Assembly: GCF_007003975.1 (NCBI RefSeq)
Contig: NZ_VFTC01000001.1
Location: forward strand, 1 to 64,000
Source: Mesorhizobium sp. WSM4306
Lineage (GTDB): Bacteria; Pseudomonadota; Alphaproteobacteria; Rhizobiales; Rhizobiaceae
Direction of reading: 5' to 3'
Length of the DNA: 64,000 bases
This document shows, piece by piece, positions 25,079-33,412 of the stretch (the stretch's first letter is position 1; every line of letters starts with the position of its first letter). The position numbers and the translations under genes are program-made. The notes beneath the pieces are model-generated. The model made no database searches. It worked only from the letters and a program-made list of their open reading frames with translations, and was not told the origin of the DNA.

Positions 25079-25130
25079 ATGGTGAATAGTCAATTGCGAA
25101 TGGTTGAGCGGCTTGCCATTCACCATTCAC
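25075..25130. repeat. 13-bp inverted repeat between convergent rlmB and glxR
   Basis: GTGAATGGTGAAT (25075-25087) and ATTCACCATTCAC (25118-25130) form a perfect inverted pair around 30 bases. The arms overlap the last codons of both convergent genes. It could act as a bidirectional terminator. Its word content resembles the repeat at 31346-31424. Confidence 0.6.
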
Positions 25131-26010
25131 CCACTTCATGTCCTGCCATCCGCTCCAGCGCGCGAACCAGCGCCGAGTGATCCTCCTTCGCCCCGCCATT
25201 GGCCGCACATGAGTTGAACAGCTGCTGCGTGGTCGACGTATTCGGCAGCGAAACACCCAGCGCCTTGGCGCCTTCCAGCGCCAGGTTGAGATCCTTCTGG
25301 TGCAGTTCGATGCGGAAGCCCGGCGCGAAGGTGCGCTTGACCATGCGCTCGCCATGCACTTCGAGAATGCGCGATGCCGCCAGTCCGCCCATCAGCGCTT
25401 GCCTGACCTTGGCCGGATCGGCGCCGGCCTTTGAGGCAAAGACCAGCGCCTCGGCAACGGCTTCGATGGTCAGCGCAACGACGATCTGGTTGGCGACCTT
25501 GGTGGTCTGGCCGACGCCGTTCGGCCCGACAAGCGTGATGTTCTTGCCCATCTTTTCGAACACGGGTTTTGCGCGCTCGAAGGATTTCTCCTCACCGCCA
25601 ACCATGATGGTCAGCGACGCCGCCTTGGCGCCGACCTCGCCACCCGACACAGGCGCATCGAGATAGTCGCAGCCGAGGTCGTTTATCTTCTGGGCGAAAA
25701 CCTTGGTCTCGATCGGCGAGATCGAACTCATGTCGATGACCAGTTTGCCCTTGGAGAGGCCGGCTGCAACGCCATTGTCGCTGAACAGAACCTCTGCGAC
25801 TTGAGGCGTGTCAGGCACCATTGTGATGATGATGTCAGCGGCTTTCGCCACGGCGGCATGGCCGGTAACTGACTTCAGCCCCTTGGCGGCGAGATCTGCC
25901 GGCGGTTTCGAGCGGTGGTCGCTGGCGATGACGGCGTAGCCGGCATCCAAGAGGTGCCCCGCCATCGGCGCGCCCATGATGCCGAGGCCGATAAAGCCGA
26001 TGGTTTCCAT
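25120..26010 (-). CDS. glxR: 2-hydroxy-3-oxopropionate (tartronate semialdehyde) reductase
   Basis: A 296-aa beta-hydroxyacid dehydrogenase. The dinucleotide site GFIGLGIMGAPMAGHL is at residues 5-20. The substrate motif DAPVSGGEVGA is near 118-128. The catalytic Lys171 is in KVANQIVVALTIEAVAEAL. It reduces tartronate semialdehyde to D-glycerate, the third step after Gcl and Hyi, whose genes lie just upstream on the same strand. The ATG at 26010 follows AGGAGAAACC. A mosaic repeat separates it from hyi, which may affect processing of a shared message. Confidence 0.9.
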   Translation of the reverse strand: METIGFIGLGIMGAPMAGHLLDAGYAVIASDHRSKPPADLAAKGLKSVTGHAAVAKAADIIITMVPDTPQVAEVLFSDNGVAAGLSKGKLVIDMSSISPIETKVFAQKINDLGCDYLDAPVSGGEVGAKAASLTIMVGGEEKSFERAKPVFEKMGKNITLVGPNGVGQTTKVANQIVVALTIEAVAEALVFASKAGADPAKVRQALMGGLAASRILEVHGERMVKRTFAPGFRIELHQKDLNLALEGAKALGVSLPNTSTTQQLFNSCAANGGAKEDHSALVRALERMAGHEVGEW

Positions 26011-26051
26011 TTTGGTTTCTCCTGAAAGTCGTTGTCTACGCTGATCGGCAA

Positions 26052-26191
26052 CGTTGGCGCTGCCCCTCATCCGCCTGCCGGCACCTTCTCCCCGTATAGT
26101 GACGGGGAGAAGGGAGATGGCCGCAACGCTGGCGACCCCCTCTCCCCGTCTCTATACGGGGAGAGGGTAAGGGTGAGGGGCAGCGCCAACG
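26052..26191. repeat. RIME-like palindromic mosaic repeat
   Basis: A 140-bp element with perfect 18-bp terminal inverted repeats (26052-26069 and 26174-26191, CGTTGGCGCTGCCCCTCA). Inside are two perfect 12-bp hairpins, CCTTCTCCCCGT/ACGGGGAGAAGG at 26084-26113 and CCCTCTCCCCGT/ACGGGGAGAGGG at 26138-26167. The sequence type matches the rhizobial intergenic mosaic elements called RIME. It is non-coding and lies between hyi and glxR. Confidence 0.85.
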
Positions 26192-26209
26192 CTGAGAAAT
26201 TTTCGACCG

Positions 26210-27007
26210 CTAAGCCGCGGCACTCCCCTGCCCGTTAAGCTCCCGGAACCACCCCAGCCCAGCCTCCGTGCCCGCCTTCGGCTTGTATTCCGCCCCAATC
26301 CAGCCGGAATAGCCGATGCGGTCAATGTGCTCGTAGAGGAAGGGATAATTGATCTCGCCCGTCCCCGGCTCGTGACGGCCGGGATTGTCCGCAAGCTGGA
26401 TATGCGCGATGCGGCCAAGGTTTGCCTCGATGGTACGGGCGAGATCCCCCTCCATGATCTGCATGTGATAGATGTCGTATTGCAGGAACAGGTTCTTCGA
26501 GCCGACGCGGTCGATCAGCGCCAGCGCCTGGTCCGAATAGTTGAGGAAGAACCCCGGGATATCGCGCGTGTTGATCGGCTCGATCAGCAGCCGGATGCCG
26601 GCCTGCTCCAGTTTCTCGGCGGCAAACGCCAGGTTCTCGGCGAAGGTATTTTCCAGCACCGAGCGATCCACCCCTTGCGGCGCGACACCGGCGAGGCAAT
26701 TGACCTGCTCGCAGCCTAGTGCGTGAGCGTAAGAGATCGCCTTGGCGATGCCTTGCCGGAACTCAGGCACCCGGTCCGGCAGCACCGCAATGCCCCGCTC
26801 GCCCTTTGCCCAGTCGCCTACGGGCAGGTTGAACAGCACCTGGCTGAGGCCGGTCTTCTTCAGCCGCGCCGCGACCACGTCGGGCGCATGATCATACGGG
26901 CCGATATATTCGACGCCCTTGAAGCCGACCCGGGCGGCGGCGTCAAAACGATCCAGGAATTCATGCTCGCCAAACAGCATCGACAGATTGGCAGAAAAAC
27001 GCGGCAT
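26210..27007 (-). CDS. hyi: Hydroxypyruvate isomerase
   Basis: A 265-aa TIM-barrel isomerase (MPRFSANLSMLFGEHEFLDR). The two metal/catalytic glutamates known in Hyi fall at Glu143 (LLIEPINTRD) and Glu240 (GWIGAEYKPK). It interconverts tartronate semialdehyde and hydroxypyruvate. The start at 27007 has a strong GAAGGAG. It is 26 bases after gcl, so it belongs to the glyoxylate operon. Confidence 0.92.
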   Translation of the reverse strand: MPRFSANLSMLFGEHEFLDRFDAAARVGFKGVEYIGPYDHAPDVVAARLKKTGLSQVLFNLPVGDWAKGERGIAVLPDRVPEFRQGIAKAISYAHALGCEQVNCLAGVAPQGVDRSVLENTFAENLAFAAEKLEQAGIRLLIEPINTRDIPGFFLNYSDQALALIDRVGSKNLFLQYDIYHMQIMEGDLARTIEANLGRIAHIQLADNPGRHEPGTGEINYPFLYEHIDRIGYSGWIGAEYKPKAGTEAGLGWFRELNGQGSAAA

Positions 27008-27033
27008 TCTTTTCTCCTTCTTCCCGCCAAAGC

Positions 27034-28815
27034 TTAATCCAGGAGGACGATGGCCGTCGGCGCATCCTCATGGCTTTCGGCAAGGTCCTCGAATTCGGTG
27101 ATCTTGTCGATTTCCGTGCCCATGGAAATGTTGGTGACGCGTTCGAGGATGAATTCGAGCACAACCGGCACCTGGTGCTCCTTCATCAGCCGCTGCGCTT
27201 CCTTGAACGCGCCGGCGAACTCTTCCGGCTTGCGCACCCGCACCGCCCTGCAGCCCATCGCTTCGGCGACCGCGACATGGTCGACGCCATAGCCGGCCTC
27301 GGGATCGTTGGTGCGGTTGACGTTCTCGAAGGCCAGGCTAACCTCGAAATCCATCGAAAAACCGCGCTGCGCCTGGCGGATCAGGCCGAGATAGGCGTTG
27401 TTCACGACGACGTGGATGTAAGGCAATCTGTGCTGCGCGCCGGCCGCCAGCTCCTCGATCATGAACTGGAAATCATAATCGCCCGACAGCGCCACGATGG
27501 TGCGGTCCGGATCGGCGGCGCGAACGCCAAGCGCTGCCGGCAGCGTCCAGCCGAGCGGGCCTGCCTGGCCGCAATTGATCCAGTTGCGCGGCTTGTAGAC
27601 ATGCAGGAACTGCGCCCCTGCGATCTGCGACAGGCCGATCGTGGTGACATAGGTGGTGTCGCGGCCGAACGCCTTGTTCATCTCCTCATAGACGCGCTGC
27701 GGCTTCAGCGGCACCTGGTCGAAATGCGTCTTGCGCTTCATCGTCTTCTTGCGGCTCTGGCACTCCTTCGCCCAGCCCGACCAGTCGCTCAGTTTTCCCG
27801 CCGTCTTCCACTCGGTGGCGACGTCGAGCAGCATCTTCAGCGCCGCACCCGCATCCGAGACCACGCCAAGGTCCGGCGCGAAGACACGGCCGATCTGCGT
27901 CGGCTCGATATCGACATGGATGAACTTCTTGCCCTTGGTGTAGACATCGACCGAACCGGTGTGGCGGTTGGCCCAGCGGTTGCCTATGCCGAAGACGAAA
28001 TCGGCTTCCAGCATGGTGGCATTGCCGTAGCGGTGCGAGGTCTGCAGCCCGCACATCCCGGCCATCAGCCGGTGGTCGTCGGGGATCGCTCCCCAACCCA
28101 TCAGCGTCGGGATAACCGGCACGCCTGTGATCTCGGCGAATTCGATCAAAAGATCGGACGCGTCGGCATTGATGATGCCGCCACCCGCGACGATCAAAGG
28201 CTTGTCCGCCGCGTTGAGCATCGCCAGCGCCTTTTCGGCCTGGGCGCGCGACATGGCCGGCTTGAACGGGACGAGCGGCTCATAGGCGTCGATGTCGAAC
28301 TCGATCTCGGCCAGTTGCACATCGACCGGCAGGTCGATCAGCACCGGACCCGGCCGCGACGAGCGCATCAGGTGAAACGCCTTCTGCAACGCCATCGGCA
28401 CCAGGTAGGGCTCCATGACGGTGACCGCCCATTTGGCGACCGGGGCTGCGATAGCGGCGATGTCGACGGCCTGGAAATCCTCCTTGTTCAGCCGCGCGCG
28501 TGGCGCCTGCCCGGTGATGCACAGAATCGGGATGGAATCGGCCGCCGCCGAATAGAGCCCGGTGATCATGTCGGTGCCGGCCGGACCGGAGGTGCCGATG
28601 CACAGCCCGATATTGCCCGCCTTGGCCCGCGTGTAGCCTTCGGCCATGTGCGACGCCGCCTCGACATGGCGCGCCAGGATGTGGCGGATCGAGCCCCTCG
28701 CCTTCAGCGCCGAATAGAACGGATTGATCGCCGCGCCCGGCACGCCGAAGCCGCAGGAAATGCCTTCCTTTTCGAGAACGAGAACCGCTGCGTCGACAGC
28801 GCGCATCCTGGCCAT
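27034..28815 (-). CDS. gcl: Glyoxylate carboligase (tartronate-semialdehyde synthase)
   Basis: A 593-aa thiamine-diphosphate enzyme, the same length as E. coli Gcl. Val51 ([14 protein letters not shown]) stands where other ThDP enzymes have a catalytic glutamate, a hallmark of Gcl. The ThDP/Mg motif runs from LSGDYDF to VVNNAYLG. It joins two glyoxylate molecules, releasing carbon dioxide, to give tartronate semialdehyde. The start at 28815 has GGAGG; an upstream frame to 28884 is not needed. It is first in gcl-hyi-glxR and divergent from an IclR regulator. Confidence 0.96.
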   Translation of the reverse strand: MARMRAVDAAVLVLEKEGISCGFGVPGAAINPFYSALKARGSIRHILARHVEAASHMAEGYTRAKAGNIGLCIGTSGPAGTDMITGLYSAAADSIPILCITGQAPRARLNKEDFQAVDIAAIAAPVAKWAVTVMEPYLVPMALQKAFHLMRSSRPGPVLIDLPVDVQLAEIEFDIDAYEPLVPFKPAMSRAQAEKALAMLNAADKPLIVAGGGIINADASDLLIEFAEITGVPVIPTLMGWGAIPDDHRLMAGMCGLQTSHRYGNATMLEADFVFGIGNRWANRHTGSVDVYTKGKKFIHVDIEPTQIGRVFAPDLGVVSDAGAALKMLLDVATEWKTAGKLSDWSGWAKECQSRKKTMKRKTHFDQVPLKPQRVYEEMNKAFGRDTTYVTTIGLSQIAGAQFLHVYKPRNWINCGQAGPLGWTLPAALGVRAADPDRTIVALSGDYDFQFMIEELAAGAQHRLPYIHVVVNNAYLGLIRQAQRGFSMDFEVSLAFENVNRTNDPEAGYGVDHVAVAEAMGCRAVRVRKPEEFAGAFKEAQRLMKEHQVPVVLEFILERVTNISMGTEIDKITEFEDLAESHEDAPTAIVLLD

Positions 28816-29017
28816 GTCCAGCCTCCGCAAGATTGTTGGTTGGCTGACAATGCCAGTGTGCCGGCCATTTTTCAATTTTTTCAAAATAATTTTTCATTTC
28901 TAGAAAACAGCTCCTATTGACTGATTTCACTGGATTTTTCGTTTTCCATGAATCCGCTTCAAAATCAGTGAAAAACTTTTTCATTGTGCTTTTGGAGAAA
29001 TCGGCGACACTACAGCG
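28816..29017. promoter_or_regulatory. AT-rich divergent control region of gcl and the IclR gene
   Basis: A region far more AT-rich than its surroundings, with repeated TTTTTCA/TGAAAAA words. The clearest is the perfect palindrome TGAAAAACTTTTTCA at 28969-28983, 35 bases before the IclR start. Others lie near 28869-28915, close to the gcl start. These are plausible operators for the IclR-type protein on both promoters. Confidence 0.55.
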
Positions 29018-29839
29018 ATGGAAACCAGCGAAAAACGCCAGCGCGGCCGGCCGCGCGCCTTCAATGGGCCGGCCGAGGCCGGCTCGGTGCAGTCGCTCGA
29101 CCGCGCCTTGCGCATTCTGGCGATTGTCGCTGACGGCAGTGGCTTGTCTCTCAGCGAGATTGCTGCGCAAAGCGGCCTTGCCGCTTCCACCGCCTACCGC
29201 ATGCTGACGACGCTGCAGAACCACGGCATGGTCGAGTTCGATACGTCGGACCAGCTATGGTCGATTGGCGTCGAGACCTACCGCATGGGTGCGGCCTTCC
29301 TGCGCCGCCGCAAGCTGGTCGACCGCGCCCGCATTGTCATGCAGGAGCTCATGGAAAAGACCGGCGAAACCGCCAATCTCGGCGTCGCCGAGGACGATTG
29401 CGTCGTTTTCGTCAGCCAGGTCGAGACGCATCAGGCAATCCGCGCCTTCTTCCGTCCGGGCACACGCAGCTCCTTCCATGCCTCCGGCATCGGCAAGGCG
29501 GTGCTGGCGCAACTCGAGCCGGAACGCGTCGCCGCCATTCTGCGAAAATCGGGCCTCCAGCGCTTCACCGACAAGACACTGTCCGACATTTCGGCGCTCG
29601 CCCATGATCTGGCTGTCATCAAACATCGCGGCTGGTCGGTCGACGACGAAGAGCGCCATCCCGGCATGCGCTGCGTGGCCGCCGCAATCTTCAACGAATT
29701 CGGCGAACCGATCGGCGGTGTTTCGGTGTCCGGCCCGACCGTGCGGGTGACACCGGAGCGGCTGGACGAGATCGGCCCGCTGGTGCGTGATGCCGCCGCG
29801 GAAGTGACCAAGATGATCGGCGGCGTCGACGCAGCCTGA
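29018..29839 (+). CDS. IclR-family regulator of the glyoxylate operon
   Basis: A 273-aa IclR protein. The winged helix-turn-helix lies at residues about 24-85 (SLSEIAAQSGLAASTAYRML). The effector-binding domain follows (FVSQVETHQAIRAFFRPGTR; FHASGIGKAVLA). It is divergent from gcl, as AllR-type regulators often are, so glyoxylate is a reasonable ligand by analogy. Repression of gcl-hyi-glxR and autoregulation through the TGAAAAA sites are inferred from position. Confidence 0.85.
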   Translation: METSEKRQRGRPRAFNGPAEAGSVQSLDRALRILAIVADGSGLSLSEIAAQSGLAASTAYRMLTTLQNHGMVEFDTSDQLWSIGVETYRMGAAFLRRRKLVDRARIVMQELMEKTGETANLGVAEDDCVVFVSQVETHQAIRAFFRPGTRSSFHASGIGKAVLAQLEPERVAAILRKSGLQRFTDKTLSDISALAHDLAVIKHRGWSVDDEERHPGMRCVAAAIFNEFGEPIGGVSVSGPTVRVTPERLDEIGPLVRDAAAEVTKMIGGVDAA

Positions 29840-29867
29840 TCAACAGCATTTTCGATTTGGACATGAC

Positions 29868-29886
29868 CCGGGAAATCGGTTCCCGG
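29868..29886. terminator. Hairpin between convergent genes
   Basis: CCGGGAA/TTCCCGG with a 5-base loop, between the IclR gene and the convergent membrane protein gene. There is no T-tract, so termination is uncertain. Confidence 0.3.
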
Positions 29887-29895
29887 TTCTCGCTG

Positions 29896-30252
29896 TCATG
29901 CGCCCGGCACCGCGCTTCGCACCGAAATCTCGAAGAAATCGAGCAGGATCGCCGCGCCGACGCCGCAGGCGGTGAAGATGAGACCGGTGATGAAGATGCG
30001 ATTGGCGCGCTCAAAAATGCGTCGTTGCAGCGACGCGATGTCGAGCAATATGGCAAGCGCCCGCATCTGCAAGGCGATGCCCGCCAGGATCGGCACGACC
30101 GCGACCAGGTGGTAGGCCCGCCACGGAATGGGATTGGCGGCCCAGTGGGTGATGAAACCCAGCGAAAAGGCGAGCAGGAGCCCGACGGTGGTGACGGTGC
30201 CGTTGCGAAAAGCCGTTTCGACCAGATCTTCCTTCGGGTCCTGCTCGTCCAA
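29896..30252 (-). CDS. Conserved hypothetical membrane protein
   Basis: A 118-aa protein with three clear hydrophobic segments (GTVTTVGLLLAFSLGFITHW, AYHLVAVVPILAGIALQM, FITGLIFTACGVGAAILLDF) and an acidic N-terminus (MDEQDPKEDLVETAF). I do not recognise a named family. The even spacing of the spans and the intact frame support a real gene. It lies between the IclR gene and a lipoprotein gene and is transcribed toward the IclR gene. Confidence 0.65.
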   Translation of the reverse strand: MDEQDPKEDLVETAFRNGTVTTVGLLLAFSLGFITHWAANPIPWRAYHLVAVVPILAGIALQMRALAILLDIASLQRRIFERANRIFITGLIFTACGVGAAILLDFFEISVRSAVPGA

Positions 30253-30376
30253 GCCACCCTCCCCTCAATTGGCGCTCGGGTGGCAGACTAGACTTTCGCA
30301 AAATCGCTGTACATCGCCGGCCGCATGGACGTTGCCCGCCTTGCCGCGGCTTTCGCAGGCATGCAAAAGGGCGAGC

Positions 30377-30796
30377 ATGCAAAAAACGATCCAGCTTTTG
30401 CTCTTCGCTTGCCTTTGCGGTTGCGTGGCGACGAAACCGCCATCACCTGAACCCGCCGCGAGCCAGCGCGCCGATCCGATTGCGGTCTCGCTCGCCCTGG
30501 AGGAGACCATCACCATCGGCGTGCGCCAGCACTTGAAAAACCCGGTGACGGCGAGGTTCGGACCCATACTTGCCGGTGAGCGCACGGTGAACGGCCGCAA
30601 AGAGATCGTGGTATGCGGCTCTGTAGATGACAGGAACGCTGCCGGCGGCTCTGCTGACTACGAGCCTTTCCTTGGCAGGATTTACCCGGATGCCGACGAC
30701 AGCTTCCAACTCGCTGCAATGGGCAACACGCCGCAAGGGGCGATCGCGGATGCCTGCCGCGCGGCAGGGTTGCCGATCGACGCACAGAAATCCTAG
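30377..30796 (+). CDS. Putative lipoprotein of unknown function
   Basis: A 139-aa protein with a signal sequence ending in a lipobox-like LCGC (Cys16) after MQKTIQLLLFAC. The mature part contains VRQHLKNPVTARFGPILAGE and VVCGSVDDRNAAGGSADYEP. That pattern, where a residue segment about deposition or exchange of a cysteine-bearing strand is followed by a GxxDxxNA-type turn, recurs in small rhizobial lipoproteins. No function is known. AGGGCG precedes the ATG. It converges on the BA14K-type gene across a terminator. Confidence 0.6.
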   Translation: MQKTIQLLLFACLCGCVATKPPSPEPAASQRADPIAVSLALEETITIGVRQHLKNPVTARFGPILAGERTVNGRKEIVVCGSVDDRNAAGGSADYEPFLGRIYPDADDSFQLAAMGNTPQGAIADACRAAGLPIDAQKS

Positions 30797-30804
30797 CGTG
30801 AATG

Positions 30805-30832
30805 AAAAAAGGGGCTGTGGAGCCCCTTCTTC
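30805..30832 (-). terminator. Terminator of the BA14K-like gene
   Basis: Stem AAGGGGCT/AGCCCCTT with a 4-base loop at 30809-30828. On the minus strand it runs into a T-stretch of six. It lies 20 bases past the stop of the gene ending at 30852 and could serve both convergent genes. Confidence 0.75.
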
Positions 30833-30851
30833 ATTGCCTGAAACCGACCTG

Positions 30852-31160
30852 TTAGAGGCGGCAGTAGTGGCGATAGCCGTCGTAGCCGACATAGGTGTCG
30901 GAGTACGGATCGTAGCTGGCGTAGCGGTTCGCGCAGCGGCGGACGTGCCAGGAGCCACCTTCGTCGTCGACATAGACGGTGTGCGGCTGCTGGCTGAGCA
31001 GGCTGCCGAGCACGAAGCCGCCAACGCCGGCGGCGATGCCGATGCCGATTTCGCGGTTGTGGTGATGGCTGTGGGCGGCCGAGGGCTGGACGGTGCCGAC
31101 CAGCGAGGTGGCGGCGACGGTGCTGGCAATGAGTGCCGAAGCGATTTTGCGCGTGAACAT
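30852..31160 (-). CDS. BA14K-like secreted protein
   Basis: A 102-aa protein with a signal peptide (cleavage likely after PSAAHS region, residues 27-31). A His-rich HSHHHNREIG follows, then a glycine-rich hydrophobic segment (GIGIAAGVGGFVLGSLL). The C-terminus carries the BA14K signature, HVRRCANRYASYDPYSDTYV then GYDGYRHYC, with two cysteines that could form a disulfide. BA14K proteins are rhizobial/Brucella envelope proteins, reported to be immunoreactive and lectin-like in Brucella. The exact role here is unknown. Confidence 0.8.
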   Translation of the reverse strand: MFTRKIASALIASTVAATSLVGTVQPSAAHSHHHNREIGIGIAAGVGGFVLGSLLSQQPHTVYVDDEGGSWHVRRCANRYASYDPYSDTYVGYDGYRHYCRL

Positions 31161-31345
31161 GATGATCTCCTTGTTTCGTTGCTAGAGGCGATCCATCCGC
31201 CTCTTGATCATCTGTCGTTGCGGCGCCGAAAAAGGTTCGAAGGGTTTTTGATTTTTTTCTCGGCCGGCAAAAATGCTGTTGAGGCAAGGATCTCGTCGCT
31301 CGGTGGACCTTGGCGCCACAGCGAAAGGTTCGAGGGTTTTGCGAT

Positions 31346-31424
31346 TAGTGAGTAGGCGGTAGGGATTAGGTTGGACCCTGTCCTAGCCCTACTCACTACT
31401 CACTACTGACTATTCCCTACTCAC
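31346..31424. repeat. Intergenic repeat of TAGTGAGTAGG-type words
   Basis: TAGTGAGTAGG (31346-31356) is the inverse of CCTACTCACTA (31388-31398). The same word recurs in part at 31416-31424, with CACTACT/TGACTATT steps between. The sequence is low-complexity and non-coding, between the BA14K-like gene and a small membrane-protein gene. Confidence 0.6.
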
Positions 31425-31430
31425 TCTCTG

Positions 31431-31598
31431 TCACCCCATCCCCGTGACATGTCGCAGCCAGAACGCCATAGCGATAAAACCGACGATGGTGGCGATGCCG
31501 GTCCAGTCGATATTGGCGCTCTTCACGTCCTTGATGAGCTTCACCACGAGAAACCAGGCGATGACGACGAGCGGGAGAATGATGACAAGTCTGATCAT
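31431..31598 (-). CDS. Small membrane protein, 55 aa, unknown function
   Basis: The minus strand codes for a 55-aa protein starting MIRLVIILPLVVIAWFLVVK from the ATG at 31598, with TAGGGGGC as ribosome-binding site. A second hydrophobic segment (TGIATIVGFIAMAFWL) follows a short charged loop (KDVKSANIDW). Two membrane spans are likely. The codon pattern is coherent and the frame is closed by TGA at 31431. No family is recognised. It stands alone upstream of tRNA-Thr. Confidence 0.6.
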   Translation of the reverse strand: MIRLVIILPLVVIAWFLVVKLIKDVKSANIDWTGIATIVGFIAMAFWLRHVTGMG

Positions 31599-31755
31599 GC
31601 GAGCCCCCTAACAGGCGATTGCACCTTGATGAGATGTAGGAACGGAATTGGCGGTTTTCAGCATGGCGGCGCCAGCCGGCCCGGCGGGTCCATTAGCAAT
31701 CGAAAACGGAGTTTTATCTTTACTGGCGCGGCAAATATGCTAACCGGAGCGCCGT

Positions 31756-31831
31756 GCCCTTGTAGCTCAGCTGGTAGAGCAGCGGTTTTGTAAACCGAAG
31801 GTCGGCGGTTCGATTCCGTCCGGGGGCACCA
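31756..31831 (+). tRNA. trnT: tRNA-Thr (TGT anticodon)
   Basis: A complete cloverleaf: acceptor GCCCTTG with CGGGGGC (two G-T pairs), D-arm AGCTCAGCTGGTAGAGC, anticodon loop TTTGTAA giving TGT, T-loop GGTTCGATTCC, and encoded CCA. Confidence 0.98.
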
Positions 31832-31910
31832 TCCTTCGCCCTTCGAGCTTCGGATGGCGGGCCACCCGAAGCTCGTTAGCCGTCCTCCGAAGCCTCGGCG
31901 AAGGAGGATG
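31830..31910. repeat. Nested inverted repeat after tRNA-Thr
   Basis: Inner arms CGAGCTTCGG (31844-31853) and CCGAAGCTCG (31866-31875) pair perfectly. Outer arms CATCCTTCGCC (31830-31840) and GGCGAAGGAGGATG (31897-31910) pair with a 3-base bulge. It begins at the tRNA 3' end and may terminate or process the tRNA transcript. Confidence 0.5.
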
Positions 31911-31958
31911 ATCGGCACCACAGCAGGCCAACTCGCAACCTTCGACCCAGCCGACCTT

Positions 31959-32513
31959 CTAAGAGAACGTCGCAGCCTGAGTGGCTGCCGTATCGCCACT
32001 GAACGTGTTTCTCACCCTCACCGATCTGTAGACATAAGCGGCCCAGACCCCGGTGACTATGAAGGATGCCAAAGGTGCAACCAGCGCCCCTCCGGCAAGC
32101 AAACGGTTTACCGGAACACCAAGCACAGTCGATATCCAAGCGGTGTCCAGTACGAATAAGAGAGGTATCGCAAACCAAAGACATATAAACAGTTGCGGGA
32201 AGCGATGGCTTCGCCGAAGCATCGAAACAAGCACGACCAGCTGAAGCACCAGAAATGCCAGATTGAGGGCGGCCTCGCCATAAACAGCCAAGGCTCCGTT
32301 AGGCACGGTAGCAAGCTGTTGGTAGGTTTTGACCATACTGGCCATGTCGACAAGTGTGCGTAGCGGCGAAAGGGACAGACTGATCGCCAGCAGGATCAAC
32401 CAGCCGCCAAATCCCACCAGGTCTTCCGGGCTCTGTGGGGATTTGCGTGACGACCGGACGGCGAAGAAAACGGGCACGCCAATCAGCAAGAGAAGTATCG
32501 CCCAATGCCACAT
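31959..32513 (-). CDS. DUF2569-like membrane protein
   Basis: A 184-aa protein with an N-terminal span (MWHWAILLLLIGVPVFFAVR), the GGWLILLAISLSLSPLRTL segment typical of DUF2569 proteins, and two or three more spans (AALNLAFLVLQLVVLVSML; LFICLWFAIPLLFVLDTAW). The family is uncharacterised. Codon use is less GC-biased than in neighbouring core genes, which hints at later acquisition near tRNA-Thr. No repeat of the tRNA end was found to prove it. Confidence 0.6.
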   Translation of the reverse strand: MWHWAILLLLIGVPVFFAVRSSRKSPQSPEDLVGFGGWLILLAISLSLSPLRTLVDMASMVKTYQQLATVPNGALAVYGEAALNLAFLVLQLVVLVSMLRRSHRFPQLFICLWFAIPLLFVLDTAWISTVLGVPVNRLLAGGALVAPLASFIVTGVWAAYVYRSVRVRNTFSGDTAATQAATFS

Positions 32514-32660
32514 TTGCCTGTCCCTTTGAATGCATCTCTGGGTTGTTTAACATACACCTCTGGATTGTACAGGCATTTCTGCAGGGATCAAGGCATCCCG
32601 GAGACTTTTGAGTTTAAATCGCGGACGACCCTTTCCGCCGCTCGCAAATTTGGCTCATCC

Positions 32661-33347
32661 TCACCCAACAAAATGCCGCGGGAACGCCTGGTGCAGCAGG
32701 AGTAGCATCGTCTTGCGCAGCACGTCGGTGTCGCGGCTGGACGGGTTGAGATGATCCCAATACCAGGCGCCGTGAACCAGATAGTTCAGGCTCTCTGACA
32801 GCGTGTCTATGTCGACGCCGGTGTAGCCGCCGTCACGGGCGATTTCTATCAGCAGATCGCGGGCTTCGGCGGTGTAGGCGAGATCGCTGGGCAAGCCGAT
32901 TTCATTGTAGATCTGCATGCTCTTGCGGTCGCTGGAGAAGACGACGAACACCGAAACCCATTTCGGATGCAGGCGGGCAAAGCGCTGCGCGCAATCGACC
33001 GCGCCCAAGGCCCGTTCCACCGGCGACAGGCCGGGTGCCCGCACCAGCGTGATCCACAGCGCGTCATATTGATCGCTGAGATACTGCAGGACGGCCCGGA
33101 ACAGGTTCTCCTTGCTGCGAAAATGAAAGACCACCAGCGCGTTGGACGAGCCGACATGCTCGGCAATGCGCTGCATGGTGACGCTGGCCAAGCCCTCCTC
33201 CGCGATGAGCTCGATGGTGGCATCGAGGATGCGCTGGATGCTCGCTTCGCCGCGCTCGCGCCGGCGGTCCTTAGGCGCGGCGTCGTTCGCTGCACCCTTG
33301 GTCGCCTTGCTTTTTTCCGTCTCAGCGGTGGCTTTGCGTTGCGCCAT
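32661..33347 (-). CDS. TetR-family regulator
   Basis: A 228-aa protein. A long charged N-terminal tail (MAQRKATAETEKSKATKGAA) precedes the helix-turn-helix at about residues 36-82 (IQRILDATIELIAEEGLASV, then MQRIAEHVGSSNALVVFHF). The ligand-binding domain fills the rest. The start at 33347 keeps the domain near the N-terminus; upstream in-frame ATGs would add unrelated sequence. It is the last of three genes in the same direction (binding protein, amidase, regulator), so it probably controls them, with a ligand related to the amidase substrate. Confidence 0.82.
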   Translation of the reverse strand: MAQRKATAETEKSKATKGAANDAAPKDRRRERGEASIQRILDATIELIAEEGLASVTMQRIAEHVGSSNALVVFHFRSKENLFRAVLQYLSDQYDALWITLVRAPGLSPVERALGAVDCAQRFARLHPKWVSVFVVFSSDRKSMQIYNEIGLPSDLAYTAEARDLLIEIARDGGYTGVDIDTLSESLNYLVHGAWYWDHLNPSSRDTDVLRKTMLLLLHQAFPRHFVG

Positions 33348-33412
33348 TGTCGTCAGGCCTTTCCCCGGCGAAAACATCCGCCGCTGCTTTGGCACGCCGG
33401 CTCTTCGCGGAC

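Noticed and set aside
26052..26191. CRISPR-like reading of the repeated CTCCCCGT/ACGGGGAG units
   Set aside because: Only two hairpins inside one palindromic element, with no spacers of constant size and no cas genes.
27070..28920. 616-codon plus-strand frame opposite gcl
   Set aside because: Antisense shadow; gcl on the minus strand has all the family motifs.
31658..31999. 113-codon minus-strand frame across tRNA-Thr
   Set aside because: Its centre is the reverse translation of tRNA-Thr; the tRNA is certain.
31756..32513. Genomic island at tRNA-Thr with the DUF2569-like gene
   Set aside because: No repeat of the tRNA 3' end was found downstream and there is no recombinase, so lower codon bias alone is not enough.
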